Notes: generated from the sequence alone by a model not told the origin. Positions 43,016 to 52,893 are shown, numbered from the stretch's first letter. The stretch is 64,000 bases of DNA from Haloplasmatales bacterium 4B (GCA_003586005.1 NSKI01000002.1:1-64000); one strand, 5' to 3'. Program-made: numbers and translations.

Positions 43016-43168
43016 ATGAGTAAAGATTTAAATAAATATTGTGAAGATATTAAAAAAATAAAAAAACAGGGTGGAGTGAAATCTCAGAAAGTAGATATAG
43101 CTTACTCAAGTGATGATCCATTAGTAAAAAGTTATAAAAAAGTGGAACAATTATTAAAAAAAATGTAA
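43016..43168 (+). CDS. small basic protein, unknown function
   Basis: The product starting at ATG 43016 has 50 residues (MSKDLNKYCEDIKKIKKQGG onward), no hydrophobic segment and a C-terminal KSYKKVEQLLKKM helix. AAAGGTG lies nine bases upstream of this ATG; an earlier in-frame ATG at 42980 has none. The even spread of charged residues suggests a real small protein, but no family was recognised. Confidence 0.4.
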   Translation: MSKDLNKYCEDIKKIKKQGGVKSQKVDIAYSSDDPLVKSYKKVEQLLKKM

Positions 43169-43177
43169 TTAGTACTG

Positions 43178-43207
43178 AAAAGAAGTTTACATAAAGCTTC
43201 TTTTTTG
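43178..43207 (+). terminator. weak terminator after the small basic protein
   Basis: AAGAAGTTT and AAAGCTTCTT form an imperfect stem followed by TTTTTT. 43208-43410 shows only AT-rich spacer before the xdh promoter. Confidence 0.5.
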
Positions 43208-43413
43208 CTTTTTGATGTTGGCTTTACATGTGTTTTTCAATTATAAAGCGATTCTGAGGATATAAATGAAATGTTAGAATTTTAATAGTTTTTTTATTGT
43301 AGGATCTTTAGGTTTATGCTTAAATTTATTGGCGTTTGTGATAGATTATTATAATAGTGACTAAAAATAAACAATCTTTATGAGAATAACTTAACCGTTG
43401 TCCATTTTAATTG

Positions 43414-43467
43414 TTGAATATTGAAAGCGTTATTGTTATAATATAATTATAGATTGACTAATCAATC
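43414..43467 (+). promoter_or_regulatory. xdh operon promoter with cre-like site and operator palindrome
   Basis: TTGAAT (43414-43419) and TATAAT (43437-43442) are 17 bases apart. Between them TGAAAGCGTTATTG (43422-43435) fits 12 of 14 positions of the CcpA cre consensus. Just downstream, over the expected transcription start, GATTGACTAATCAATC (43452-43467) is a perfect palindrome with 6-base half-sites; related copies lie at 47205 and 54723. The last is a candidate operator for the TetR protein at 52973. Confidence 0.7.
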
Positions 43468-43513
43468 GAATGTAATTTTTAATATATACTAATTTATAAT
43501 AGGGAGGGTTAAA

Positions 43514-45805
43514 ATGAGTAATAAAGTAATTGGTAGTAGCGTTAATCGGCTTGATGCAGTTGCTAAAGTTACAGGTAAAGCAAAATATGCTGATGATTTT
43601 TTTGAACGTGATATGCTTATTGGTAAAGTACTAAGAAGTCCATATGCTCACGCAATAATTAAAAATATTGATATAAGTAAGGCGAAAGCATTACCAGGAG
43701 TTGAAGCTGTACTTACTCACAATGATTTACCAAAAATACAGTTTGCAACAGCTGGTCATCCTTGGTCGTTAGATCCAAGTCATCGTGATGTTGAAGACAG
43801 ACTAATTTTAACTGACAAGGCTCGTTTTGTTGGTGACAGTATCGCAGCAGTTGTAGCTAAAGATGTTTTAACCGCTGAAAAAGCATTGAAATTAATTGAA
43901 ATTGAATATGAGGTGCTTCCTCATGTATTAGAACCAGAAGAAGCTATTAAACCTGGTGCACCTGTAATTCATTCTGAAAAACCAGATAATATTATTAGTT
44001 CATTTGGACCAGAATTTGGAGATGTTGAGTCAGACTTTAATAATGCTTTTCATGTTTTTGAGGGAAAGTATGAAACAAGCATTGTTCAACACTGCCAATT
44101 AGAGAATCAAACGGCTTTTAGCTATACTGATACAGATGGTCGGATTGTTATTGTTTCATCAACACAAATTCCTCATATCGTTAGAAGAATAGTCGGTCAA
44201 GCCTTAGGAATTTCTTGGGGTAAGATTAGAGTTATAAAACCTTATATTGGTGGTGGATTTGGAAATAAACAAGATGTCATAGTTGAACCTTTAGTTGTTG
44301 CTATGTCATTAGCTGTTAATGGTAGACCAGTTCGTTATGCTCTTACTAGAGAAGAATGTTTCATAGGTACTAGAACAAGGCATGCTATGAAATTTGAATT
44401 TAAAACAGCGGTATCTAAAGAAGGTAAGTTAATAGCTGTAAGCATTAATGCTTTATCAAATAATGGAGCTTATGCTTCTCATGGTCATTCAATTATCATG
44501 AGTGCGAGTAGTAAATTTAGACCTTTATATAATTTTAAATCAATTAAAGTTACTCCTAAAACAGTTTACACTAATTTACCAACTGCTGGAGCTATGAGGG
44601 CTTACGGTGTACCACAAATCTTTTTTGCCTTAGAAAGTCATCTAGATGATATTGCTTTGAAATTAAATTTAGATCCGATTGAATTTAGGAAACAAAATTT
44701 AATTAATGTCGGACATGTAGATCCATTAACTAAAGTTAAAGTACGTTCTTTTGGAATCTTAGAATGTATTGAAAAAGGTAAAGAATTAATAAAATGGGAT
44801 GAAAAGAAGAAAAATTATGAAAAACAATCTGGAGATAAGAAAAAAGGAATAGGTATGGCTTGCTTTAGCTATTTTTCAGGTACTCATCCTGTTAGTTTAG
44901 AATTAGCTGGAGCGAGAATTGTGATGAATCAGGATGGTTCAATTCAACTCCAAGTTGGAGCTACAGAAATTGGTCAAGGAAGTGATACCGCATTAGCACA
45001 GATGGCTGCAGATGTACTTGGTATTTCCTTTGATATGGTTCACGTTATATCTTGTCAAGATACTGATATTACTCCTTTTGATACAGGGGCCTATGCTTCT
45101 AGGCAAACTTTTGTTGCCGGTGCCGCAGTTAAAAAAGCAGCGTTAGAAGTAAGAAAAAAAATTTTAACAATAGCTAGTAAAAAGGTTGGGCTTAATATTG
45201 ATGAATTAGATATAATTGATGCTAATATTATTGAGAAAAACCTTGGAAGTATCGTTTGTTCACTAGAAGATGTCGCAATGGAATCATATTACGACAGAAT
45301 TAATGCTTCTCCGATTACAAGTGATACCTCAGTTAATATTCGAACAAATGCACCTGCTTACGGAGTAACATTTGCTGAAGTTGAAGTCGATATGAAAACT
45401 GGAAAAATTGAGGTTCTTGAAATTTATAATGTTCATGATTCTGGTGTTATTATTAATCCAAAACTTGCTGAAGGGCAAGTTCATGGTGGAGTGAGCATGG
45501 GATTGGGTTATGCTTTATCAGAGCAAATGCTTTTTGATAAGGAAACTGGCAAACCATTAAATAATAATTTACTTGATTATAAGCTACAAACTATTTTAGA
45601 TACTCCTAAAATTGGTGTCAGCTTTGTAGATACTTATGATGCAGGTGGCTCTTTTGGTCAAAAATCATTGGGTGAAAATCCAACAATTTCACCAGCACCA
45701 GCGATTCGTAATGCTGTTTTTAATGCTACAGGAGTTGCTTTTAATAAAATACCAATGAATCCACAAGCAGTTTTTGAAAAATTTAAAGAAGTAGGTTTAT
45801 TGTAG
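43514..45805 (+). CDS. molybdenum hydroxylase (xanthine dehydrogenase family), molybdopterin subunit
   Basis: The 763-residue large subunit binds the molybdenum cofactor and hydroxylates a purine or related heterocycle. It starts with the short domain GSSVNRLDAVAKVTGKAKYA. The Mo-pterin motifs YIGGGFGNKQD, GAMRAYGVPQ, GATEIGQGSDTALAQMAAD and DTGAYASRQTF follow, and the active-site Glu is in SLGENPTISPAPAI. Downstream are its FAD and 2Fe-2S subunits, a three-gene arrangement. The substrate cannot be read from sequence; the island context points to xanthine, hypoxanthine or another purine breakdown intermediate. RBS AGGGAGGG. Confidence 0.9.
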   Translation: MSNKVIGSSVNRLDAVAKVTGKAKYADDFFERDMLIGKVLRSPYAHAIIKNIDISKAKALPGVEAVLTHNDLPKIQFATAGHPWSLDPSHRDVEDRLILTDKARFVGDSIAAVVAKDVLTAEKALKLIEIEYEVLPHVLEPEEAIKPGAPVIHSEKPDNIISSFGPEFGDVESDFNNAFHVFEGKYETSIVQHCQLENQTAFSYTDTDGRIVIVSSTQIPHIVRRIVGQALGISWGKIRVIKPYIGGGFGNKQDVIVEPLVVAMSLAVNGRPVRYALTREECFIGTRTRHAMKFEFKTAVSKEGKLIAVSINALSNNGAYASHGHSIIMSASSKFRPLYNFKSIKVTPKTVYTNLPTAGAMRAYGVPQIFFALESHLDDIALKLNLDPIEFRKQNLINVGHVDPLTKVKVRSFGILECIEKGKELIKWDEKKKNYEKQSGDKKKGIGMACFSYFSGTHPVSLELAGARIVMNQDGSIQLQVGATEIGQGSDTALAQMAADVLGISFDMVHVISCQDTDITPFDTGAYASRQTFVAGAAVKKAALEVRKKILTIASKKVGLNIDELDIIDANIIEKNLGSIVCSLEDVAMESYYDRINASPITSDTSVNIRTNAPAYGVTFAEVEVDMKTGKIEVLEIYNVHDSGVIINPKLAEGQVHGGVSMGLGYALSEQMLFDKETGKPLNNNLLDYKLQTILDTPKIGVSFVDTYDAGGSFGQKSLGENPTISPAPAIRNAVFNATGVAFNKIPMNPQAVFEKFKEVGLL

Positions 45806-45821
45806 AAAGGGGGAAATTTGC

Positions 45822-46697
45822 ATGTATAATATAACAAATATTTTAGAACCCATCACTTTGAATGAAGCCTTAAGAATGTATAGTGATAATCCCAAATTAA
45901 AGATCATTGCAGGAGGAAGTGATGTTCTAATACAGCTTAATCATGGTAAATTTGATGATGTAGAGTTACTTAGCCTTAGGAAAATAAAAAATTTAAATAA
46001 TATAAGTTTACTAGAAGATGGTACTATTTCAATTGGAGCGATGTCATCATTTTCAAATACCTTTAGAAATGAAATAATAAATAAATATTTGCCGGTTTTA
46101 ACTGAAGCTGCTGTTTCTATGGGAGGTCCACAAATTCGTAATATGGCAACCATTGGTGGGAACATTTGTAATGGTGCTGTTTCTGCTGATAGTGCCCCTA
46201 CTCTGTTTTCATATAACGCCTTCTTAAAATTAGTTAGTATAGATAATATAAGAATGGTTCCAATTAATGATTTTTATGACGGTCCTGGTAGAGTTAAACT
46301 ACAACCAGGTGAAATATTAACAGAAATTTTAATTACCAAAGAAAATTATCATAAAATGACAGGTAATTATATAAAATTTAGTAATAGAGAAGCAATGGAT
46401 ATTGCCATGCTAAGTGTTGCTGTTATTTGTAATGTTGAAAATGGAGTATTTAATGATTTAAGAATTTCCTTAGGTGTTAGTGCGCCAACACCAATCCGCT
46501 GTTATGATGCTGAAAACTATGCTAAAGGAAAAAGTTTCAGTAAAGAAACTATTGAAACTATCGGTCAGTATGCCAAAAAATCTGCAAAAGCCAGAAATTC
46601 GTGGCGTGGTTCAAAAGCTTACAGAGAGCATTTAATTAATATTCTTTCACAAAGAGCAATTAAAGAAGCTATTAAAAGAGCAGGAGGTAAATGTTAA
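45822..46697 (+). CDS. molybdenum hydroxylase FAD-binding subunit
   Basis: This 291-residue medium subunit has a PCMH-type FAD domain: IAGGSDVLIQLNHG near residue 30, and IRNMATIGGNICNGAVSADS, the FAD pyrophosphate loop. The C-terminal CO-dehydrogenase flavoprotein domain follows (VSAPTPIRCYDAENYAKGK). It shuttles electrons from the 2Fe-2S subunit to NAD or another acceptor. It is placed between the large and iron-sulfur subunits and ends at the base where the iron-sulfur subunit starts. RBS AAAGGGGG. Confidence 0.92.
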   Translation: MYNITNILEPITLNEALRMYSDNPKLKIIAGGSDVLIQLNHGKFDDVELLSLRKIKNLNNISLLEDGTISIGAMSSFSNTFRNEIINKYLPVLTEAAVSMGGPQIRNMATIGGNICNGAVSADSAPTLFSYNAFLKLVSIDNIRMVPINDFYDGPGRVKLQPGEILTEILITKENYHKMTGNYIKFSNREAMDIAMLSVAVICNVENGVFNDLRISLGVSAPTPIRCYDAENYAKGKSFSKETIETIGQYAKKSAKARNSWRGSKAYREHLINILSQRAIKEAIKRAGGKC

Positions 46698-47155
46698 TGA
46701 AAAAAATAAGCATGATTGTTAATGATAAACAATATGACATTGAAGTTGATTTAAAGGAATCACTACTTGAAGTATTGCGGGATAAATTATATTTTACTGG
46801 GGTTAAGCAGGGATGTTCTGTTGGAGAATGTGGAGCTTGTACAGTTTTAATTGATGGAGAAGCGGTTAATTCTTGTATATATTTAGCAGTCTGGGCAGAT
46901 GGCAAGAAAATTACTACAATTGAAGGGGTTTCTAAAAATGGTGAATTATCAAATGTTCAACAAGCCTATATTGATGAAGGGGCTATTCAATGTGGTTTTT
47001 GTACACCAGGGTTAGTTTTGACAACTACTGCCCTAGTAGAAAGTGGTAAGGATTATAGCGATGAAGAAATTAAACGGGAAATTTCTGGACACTTATGTCG
47101 CTGTACGGGGTATCAAAAAATCTTTAACGCTGTAAAAAAATCTTTAAATAAATAA
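46697..47155 (+). CDS. molybdenum hydroxylase 2Fe-2S subunit
   Basis: The 152-residue small subunit carries two 2Fe-2S clusters. The plant ferredoxin-type ligands are in GCSVGECGACTVLIDG with a further Cys in VNSCIY; the second cluster uses QCGFCTPGLV and GHLCRCTGYQ. ATG 46697 (nine bases after GGAGG, overlapping the previous stop) was chosen over ATG 46691. It completes the three-subunit hydroxylase, and its transcript probably ends in the gap before 47174, though I see no clear terminator. Confidence 0.93.
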   Translation: MKKISMIVNDKQYDIEVDLKESLLEVLRDKLYFTGVKQGCSVGECGACTVLIDGEAVNSCIYLAVWADGKKITTIEGVSKNGELSNVQQAYIDEGAIQCGFCTPGLVLTTTALVESGKDYSDEEIKREISGHLCRCTGYQKIFNAVKKSLNK

Positions 47156-47173
47156 TTTTTTTAAAAGGTAGTA

Positions 47174-47220
47174 TTGACAAAGTATAATTACTATAATAAA
47201 ATTTGATTAACTAATCAATC
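47174..47220 (+). promoter_or_regulatory. ygeW promoter and operator
   Basis: TTGACA (47174-47179) and TAAAAT (47197-47202) are 17 bases apart. GATTAACTAATCAATC (47205-47220) follows directly, matching the 43452 palindrome at 15 of 16 bases; here TTGATTAACTAATCAA (47203-47218) is also a perfect palindrome. A repressor bound there would block the start site. Confidence 0.7.
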
Positions 47221-47256
47221 AAATTTATAATTAATAATTAATAGGGGAGAGTACTC

Positions 47257-48453
47257 ATGGAAGAGTTAAAAAAATTAATTGAAAAAATTAAAAATCTTAA
47301 TTATCAAAACATGTACAATGAAGATTTTTTATTAACATGGGAAAAAACTAATGATGAGATTGAATCTGTATTTACAGTTGCCAAGATCCTTCGGAAAATG
47401 CGTGAAAATAACATCTCTTCTAAGATTTTTGATAGTGGTTTAGGTATTTCTGTATTTCGTGACAATTCAACAAGAACTAGATTTAGTTTTGCTAGTGCAT
47501 GTAACTTACTTGGATTAGAGGTTCAAGACCTTGAAGAAGGTAAATCACAAATCGCTCATGGTGAAACTGTTCGTGAAACTGCAAATATGATTTCTTTTAT
47601 GGCTGATGTTATTGGAATAAGAGATGATATGTTTATTGGTAAAGGAAATACATATATGCGTAATGTATCACAAGCAGTTCAATCTGGATATGATGTGGGA
47701 GTACTTGAGCAGCGTCCAACATTAGTGAATTTACAATGTGATATTGACCACCCTACTCAAAGTATGGCAGATATGGCTCATTTAATTGACCACTTTGGTG
47801 GCGTTGAAAATCTTAAGGGTAAAAAAATTGCTATGACGTGGGCTTATTCACCATCATATGGGAAACCATTATCTGTTCCACAAGGTATTATTGGCTTATC
47901 GACAAGAATGGGTATGGAAGTAACATTAGCTCACCCTGAAGGTTATGATTTAATGTCAGAAGTAGAACAAATTGCTAGAGAAAACGCAGCTAAAAGTGGT
48001 GGAAAGTTTATTAAAACAAATTCTATGCAAGAAGCCTTTAAGGATGCTGATATTGTTTATCCTAAAAGTTGGGCCCCTTTCGCCGCTATGGAAAAACGGA
48101 CAAATTTGTATGGTGAGGGAAAATTTGAAGAAATAAAAGTGCTTGAAAAAGAACTACTAGAGCAAAATGCAAAACATAAGGACTGGGAATGCACAGAAAG
48201 CATGATGGAGTTAACTAACGGTGGGAAAGCTTTATATTTACATTGTTTACCAGCTGATATTACTGATGTAAGCTGTAAAGAGGGTGAAGTAGCTGCTTCA
48301 GTATTTGATCGCTATCGAACTCCGTTATACCGTCAAGCAGGTTATAAACCCTATGTTATTGCTGCAATGATGTTTTTAAGTAAGGTTAAAAATCCTGTTG
48401 AAACGATGAAACTACTTATTGAGAAAAGTAAGGAAAGATTTTCAGGCAAATAA
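47257..48453 (+). CDS. ygeW: knotted carbamoyltransferase YgeW
   Basis: A 398-residue member of the aspartate/ornithine carbamoyltransferase family, of the YgeW group. The carbamoyl phosphate loop is FRDNSTRTRFSFAS, with DIDHPTQSMADM and LHCLPADI further on. YgeW is not an ordinary ATCase or OTCase; it is always found in purine/ureide catabolic islands and is thought to phosphorolyse a ureido intermediate, giving carbamoyl phosphate. No carbamate kinase gene is inside the window. RBS AGGGGAGAG. Confidence 0.92.
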   Translation: MEELKKLIEKIKNLNYQNMYNEDFLLTWEKTNDEIESVFTVAKILRKMRENNISSKIFDSGLGISVFRDNSTRTRFSFASACNLLGLEVQDLEEGKSQIAHGETVRETANMISFMADVIGIRDDMFIGKGNTYMRNVSQAVQSGYDVGVLEQRPTLVNLQCDIDHPTQSMADMAHLIDHFGGVENLKGKKIAMTWAYSPSYGKPLSVPQGIIGLSTRMGMEVTLAHPEGYDLMSEVEQIARENAAKSGGKFIKTNSMQEAFKDADIVYPKSWAPFAAMEKRTNLYGEGKFEEIKVLEKELLEQNAKHKDWECTESMMELTNGGKALYLHCLPADITDVSCKEGEVAASVFDRYRTPLYRQAGYKPYVIAAMMFLSKVKNPVETMKLLIEKSKERFSGK

Positions 48454-48459
48454 AAAAAT

Positions 48460-48494
48460 AATGGAGTTGTATAATGGTGTACACTCCATTTTTA
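48460..48494 (+). terminator. hairpin between ygeW and ygfK (partial terminator or attenuator)
   Basis: AATGGAGT (48460-48467) pairs with ACTCCATT (48483-48490), with extra TGTA/TACA-like pairing inside, and TTTTAG follows. The T-tract is short, so some transcripts may read through to ygfK, 22 bases further on. Confidence 0.55.
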
Positions 48495-48512
48495 GAATTG
48501 GAGAGATAGAAA

Positions 48513-51500
48513 ATGAGTGACAAGATGCATCCAATTAATTTTAAGAGCTTAATAAATTGGATAACTAATGAACTAAATGAACACAGCACGATATTTGGTA
48601 TTCATAAAAATAAATTTTATAGAAATAAAAGTGGGAATAAGGTAGTGGTGTTAGGAGAAGAATTAGCATCTCCAATAGGTCCAGCTGCTGGTCCTAATAC
48701 CCAGCTAACTCAAAATATTATTTCGGCATATTTAACTGGGTCTCGTTTTATTGAACTTAAAACTGTCCAAATTTTAGATGGGGATGATTTGCCAGTTGCG
48801 AAACCTTGTATTGAAGCAAATGATGAAGGCTATAACGTTGAGTGGTCTACAGAGCTTAAAGTAACTGAAGCATATGATGAGTATATCAAAGCTTGGTTTT
48901 TGCTGCATGTACTAATGAAAGAACTTAACTTAAGTAAAGATAGAGATTTTATGTTTAATATGAGTGTAGGATATGACTTAGGAGGAATTAAATCGCCTAA
49001 AATTGATGCCTTTATAGAAGGGATGCGTGATGCGAGTAAGACAAGAATTTGGGATGAGTGTAGAGAAATTATAGCTTCAAAAATTGAATTGTTTTCTAAC
49101 TTTACTTTAGCTGATTTAGATCTGATTTCACCCATTATATGCCCATCCATTACTTTATCTACTCTTCATGGGTGTCCACCTCAGGAAATCGAGAAAATCG
49201 CAAATTATTTGCTAAAAGAAAAAGGGTTGCACACATTTATTAAAATGAATCCAACTCTTTTAGGTGAAAAATATGTTAGAGATACACTTGATAAAATGGG
49301 CTATAATTATATAACCTTAAATGGACATCATTTCATAGCTGACTTACAATATGAAGATGGAATAGCCATGTTACGAAGGCTAAAAGCTGTAGCTTCTGAA
49401 GTTAATTTAGAAATTGGTGTAAAGTTGACAAATACATTGCCAGTTAAAATACTGAATAATGAATTACCAGGGGAAGAAATGTATATGTCTGGTAGAGCCT
49501 TATTTCCACTAACAATTTCTTTAGCAAGCAGACTAGTTGAAGACTTTAACGGTGATTTGCTGATATCATATTCTGGCGGTATCGATTATTTTAATGTTGA
49601 TAAGATATTAGCAACAGGTATAAAGCCAATTACTTTTGCGACAACTTTACTTAAACCAGGTGGCTATGAAAGAATAACTCAGATGGCTAATAAAATTGAA
49701 AAAATACTTACGGGGTCTACTACAGCTATTAAAATTGATATTCTAAAAGATTTAGCAGAATCTGCTTTGAATGATAAACATCATCTTAAAGGATTAAGAC
49801 CAGTAAAGAGCCGTAAAATTGAAAGTCACTTACCACTTTATGATTGTGCGATATCACCATGTAAAAGTGGATGTCCAATAAACCAACAAATTCCGGAGTA
49901 TTTGGCAAAAATAAGTGAAAAGAAGTATGATGAAGCCTTTTCGATAATAGTTAATGACAATTCATCACCATTTATAACAGGTACAATTTGTGATCATAAT
50001 TGTCAATATAAATGTAGTCGACTTGATTATGATGAATCAGTATTAATAAGAGATATGAAAAAGTTAGCTGCAAAAAAAGCTCAAGATAGTTATCTTGAAA
50101 ACTTAGTTCCTAAAGATGTTTTATCAGAAAAAAAAGTAGTTGTTATTGGGGCAGGCGCAGCAGGTTTAGCTGTAGCACTTTTTTTAAGACGAAATGGCAT
50201 AGATGTTACTGTTATGGATAAAAGGAATAAAGCATATGGTTTAATTGAACATGTTATACCTGAGTTTAGGATTTCTTCAGATATTATAAGTAAGGATTTA
50301 GAACTTGTTAAAAGAAATGGCGTTAAATTTAAATTTGGAGTCAATGAAAATTTTGATATTGAGGCTTTGAAAAAAGATTATGATTATATTGTTTTAGCAA
50401 TTGGAGCAGGAATTTCAGGCCAAGTTGATTTAAAAACTGGTAATGATTTAGCAATTAATGCTCTTACCTTTTTAGAAGAACTAAAAAAGGATAAAAGTAA
50501 TGTAAGCTTAGGAAAACACGTATGTATAATTGGTGGCGGAAATGTGGCTGTAGATGCAGCACGTGTAGCTAAACGGGTAACAGGTGTTAGAAGTGTATCG
50601 ATTGTTTACAGAAGAACAAAGGAGTTTATGCCAGCAATCCGTGAAGAAGTTAATTTAGCACTTTCTGAAGGCATATTGTTAAAAGAATTATTATCTCCAA
50701 TAGAAATTAAAGACGGAAAACTTCATTGTATTAAGATGGAATTAGGTAAGCGGGATGCTAAAGGAAGAAAAACTCCTATCTCAACTGGAAAGACAGTTAT
50801 TATGGAAGCAGATTCAGTAATTGTAGCCGTTGGAGAGAAAATTGATAGTGAAATACTTGTTAAAAATGGAATTGAATTAGATAGTAATAGTTTCCCTAAA
50901 GTAAATACTTTATGTGAAACAAATATAGAAAATGTATATGTAGCTGGAGATGTGAAAAAAGGACCTGCTACTGTTGTAAAAGCGATAGCTGATGGTAAAG
51001 TTGTAGCTAAAAGTATTTTAACTAAAATTGGTATAAATCCAGATTTTGAAAAAATGCCAATTTCTCTAAATGAGGAAACAATATATGATAGAAAAGGCAT
51101 TTTATGTGACCCACTTTTAAATGAAGTAGAGTCTAAGCGGTGTTTAACTTGTAATAAAATATGTGAATTATGTGTTGATGTATGCCCTAACAGAGCTAAT
51201 ATACTTATTAAAGTTGGCGAAAATCATCAAATAATTCATGTAGATGGACTGTGTAATGAATGTGGTAATTGTGGCGTGTTCTGTCCTCATGTGGGTAATC
51301 CATATCAGGATAAAGTAACCGTATTTTGGAATGAAGGGGACTTTTTAGATAGTAAAAATGTTGGTTTCATGGTTACCGATAAAGATAAGGGATTATGTAA
51401 AGTTAGAACAGAAGATGGAATGATCGTAACTTATACATTAGGGCAACTTGACGTAGTTTCAAAAGAAATGGCTGCTATGATAAGTTGTTGCTTAGAAAAT

Positions 51501-51518
51501 TATCGTTATATTTTATAA
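48513..51518 (+). CDS. ygfK: YgfK, multidomain iron-sulfur flavoprotein of purine catabolism
   Basis: The 1001-residue protein matches YgfK, often labelled a putative selenate reductase subunit but now linked to purine catabolism. Residues ~1-430 resemble dihydroorotate dehydrogenase TIM barrels. Residues ~450-880 are a GltD-type domain: cysteines in CAISPCKSGCPINQQIPEYL, FAD motif GAGAAGLAVALFLRR, NAD(P)H motif GGGNVAVDAARVAKR and AGDVKKGPATVVKAI. The end has two cysteine clusters of ferredoxin type (CLTCNKICELCVDVCPN, CNECGNCGVFCPH). It probably moves electrons between NAD(P)H and a reduced pathway intermediate. RBS GGAGAG. Confidence 0.92.
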   Translation: MSDKMHPINFKSLINWITNELNEHSTIFGIHKNKFYRNKSGNKVVVLGEELASPIGPAAGPNTQLTQNIISAYLTGSRFIELKTVQILDGDDLPVAKPCIEANDEGYNVEWSTELKVTEAYDEYIKAWFLLHVLMKELNLSKDRDFMFNMSVGYDLGGIKSPKIDAFIEGMRDASKTRIWDECREIIASKIELFSNFTLADLDLISPIICPSITLSTLHGCPPQEIEKIANYLLKEKGLHTFIKMNPTLLGEKYVRDTLDKMGYNYITLNGHHFIADLQYEDGIAMLRRLKAVASEVNLEIGVKLTNTLPVKILNNELPGEEMYMSGRALFPLTISLASRLVEDFNGDLLISYSGGIDYFNVDKILATGIKPITFATTLLKPGGYERITQMANKIEKILTGSTTAIKIDILKDLAESALNDKHHLKGLRPVKSRKIESHLPLYDCAISPCKSGCPINQQIPEYLAKISEKKYDEAFSIIVNDNSSPFITGTICDHNCQYKCSRLDYDESVLIRDMKKLAAKKAQDSYLENLVPKDVLSEKKVVVIGAGAAGLAVALFLRRNGIDVTVMDKRNKAYGLIEHVIPEFRISSDIISKDLELVKRNGVKFKFGVNENFDIEALKKDYDYIVLAIGAGISGQVDLKTGNDLAINALTFLEELKKDKSNVSLGKHVCIIGGGNVAVDAARVAKRVTGVRSVSIVYRRTKEFMPAIREEVNLALSEGILLKELLSPIEIKDGKLHCIKMELGKRDAKGRKTPISTGKTVIMEADSVIVAVGEKIDSEILVKNGIELDSNSFPKVNTLCETNIENVYVAGDVKKGPATVVKAIADGKVVAKSILTKIGINPDFEKMPISLNEETIYDRKGILCDPLLNEVESKRCLTCNKICELCVDVCPNRANILIKVGENHQIIHVDGLCNECGNCGVFCPHVGNPYQDKVTVFWNEGDFLDSKNVGFMVTDKDKGLCKVRTEDGMIVTYTLGQLDVVSKEMAAMISCCLENYRYIL

Positions 51519-51528
51519 GGAGGTAAAT

Positions 51529-52857
51529 ATGTTGCTGATTGGAAACGGGTTAGTTATAACTAGAGACAATGCTAGACCAATTATTGAAAATGGTTGTGTT
51601 GTCATTGATGGTAAGAAAATTGTAGAAATCGGATTAACAAAAGCCCTAAAAGAAAAATACTCTGTTAAAAGATTTATTGATGCTAAAGGTAAACTTATTA
51701 TGCCTGGATTTATTAATACCCACATGCATTATTATAGTACGTTCGCAAGAGGAATGGCTAACGATTCCCCCCCGGCAAAAAAGTTTTCTGATATACTAAA
51801 AGGGTTGTGGTGGCGTCTTGATAAAGTATTAACTTTAGAAGATGTTTACTATAGCTCCCTAATACCGATGATTGAACAAATAAAATGTGGTGTAACTACA
51901 GTTTTTGATCATCATTCAAGCCCAAATTTTGTCACTGGAAGTTTATTTAAAATTGCTGAAGCTGCTAAAAGAATCGGAATTCGTAGTAATTTGTGTTATG
52001 AAACATCTGATAGAGATGGTGAAACGATTGTCGATCAAGCTATTGCTGAGAATGTCGATTTTATAAAATACTGTAATAATTTAAATGATGATATGCTTAA
52101 AGGTATGTTTGGATTACATGCATCAATGACTATTTCAAATAAAACACTTGTAAAGTGTTTAGCTGCTAGTAATTCATTAAATTCCGGGTTTCATGTTCAT
52201 TGTGCTGAAGGAATTGAAGACTTAGAAGATGCAAAAAAACTATATGGTAAAGGTGTTATTGAAAGATGGCACGATACAGGGGTATTATCCGATAAAACTA
52301 TTGCAGTTCATTGTATTCATATAAATGATGTAGAAATGGATATGCTTAAAGAAAAAAATACTATAGTAGTCCATAATCCTGAATCAAATATGGGCAATGC
52401 AGTAGGTGTTGCTTCAGTTCTTAAAATGCATGAAAAGGGGATTCTCTTAGGACTAGGAACTGATGGATACACTGCTGATATGATGGAATCCTATAAGGTA
52501 GGAAACCTAATTCATAAACATGTTTTTGGTGATTCAACTGTAGCTTGGGGAGAAATTCCAGAGATGTTGTTTGATAATAATCGAGTTATAGCAGAAAGAT
52601 TTATAGGTAATGAAATTGGTATTTTAAAACCTGGTGCACTAGCTGACTTAATTATTGTTGATTATGATTCTCCAACCCCAATTAATGAAAGTAATATTAA
52701 TAGCCACTTGTTATTTGGGATTAATGGTCGCTTTGTTGATACAACTATTATTAATGGAAAAGTAATTATGGAAGATAGAAAACTTGTTAATATCGATGAA
52801 GAGAGTATTTTAGCAAAAAGCCGTGAATTAGCTAAAAAAGTTTGGCAACGTTTTTAA
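51529..52857 (+). CDS. ssnA: SsnA-type amidohydrolase
   Basis: A 442-residue metal-dependent hydrolase of the SsnA group, the same length as E. coli SsnA. Metal ligands are visible in NTHMHYYSTFARGM, HVHCAEG and AVHCIHINDVE, with the catalytic Asp in GLGTDGYTADM. It always accompanies ygfK in selenium-linked purine islands and is presumed to deaminate or open a ring intermediate; the exact substrate is unknown. It is ten bases after ygfK with a strong AGGAGGTAAAT site. Confidence 0.92.
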   Translation: MLLIGNGLVITRDNARPIIENGCVVIDGKKIVEIGLTKALKEKYSVKRFIDAKGKLIMPGFINTHMHYYSTFARGMANDSPPAKKFSDILKGLWWRLDKVLTLEDVYYSSLIPMIEQIKCGVTTVFDHHSSPNFVTGSLFKIAEAAKRIGIRSNLCYETSDRDGETIVDQAIAENVDFIKYCNNLNDDMLKGMFGLHASMTISNKTLVKCLAASNSLNSGFHVHCAEGIEDLEDAKKLYGKGVIERWHDTGVLSDKTIAVHCIHINDVEMDMLKEKNTIVVHNPESNMGNAVGVASVLKMHEKGILLGLGTDGYTADMMESYKVGNLIHKHVFGDSTVAWGEIPEMLFDNNRVIAERFIGNEIGILKPGALADLIIVDYDSPTPINESNINSHLLFGINGRFVDTTIINGKVIMEDRKLVNIDEESILAKSRELAKKVWQRF

Positions 52858-52864
52858 GACTTAA

Positions 52865-52893
52865 TTGACTGAAAAGCACTTTTAAGGTATTAT
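52865..52893 (+). promoter_or_regulatory. promoter of the tetR-mocA-mogA unit
   Basis: TTGACT (52865-52870) and TATTAT (52888-52893) are 17 bases apart, 80 bases before the TetR start. I do not see the 16-bp operator palindrome here. Confidence 0.55.
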
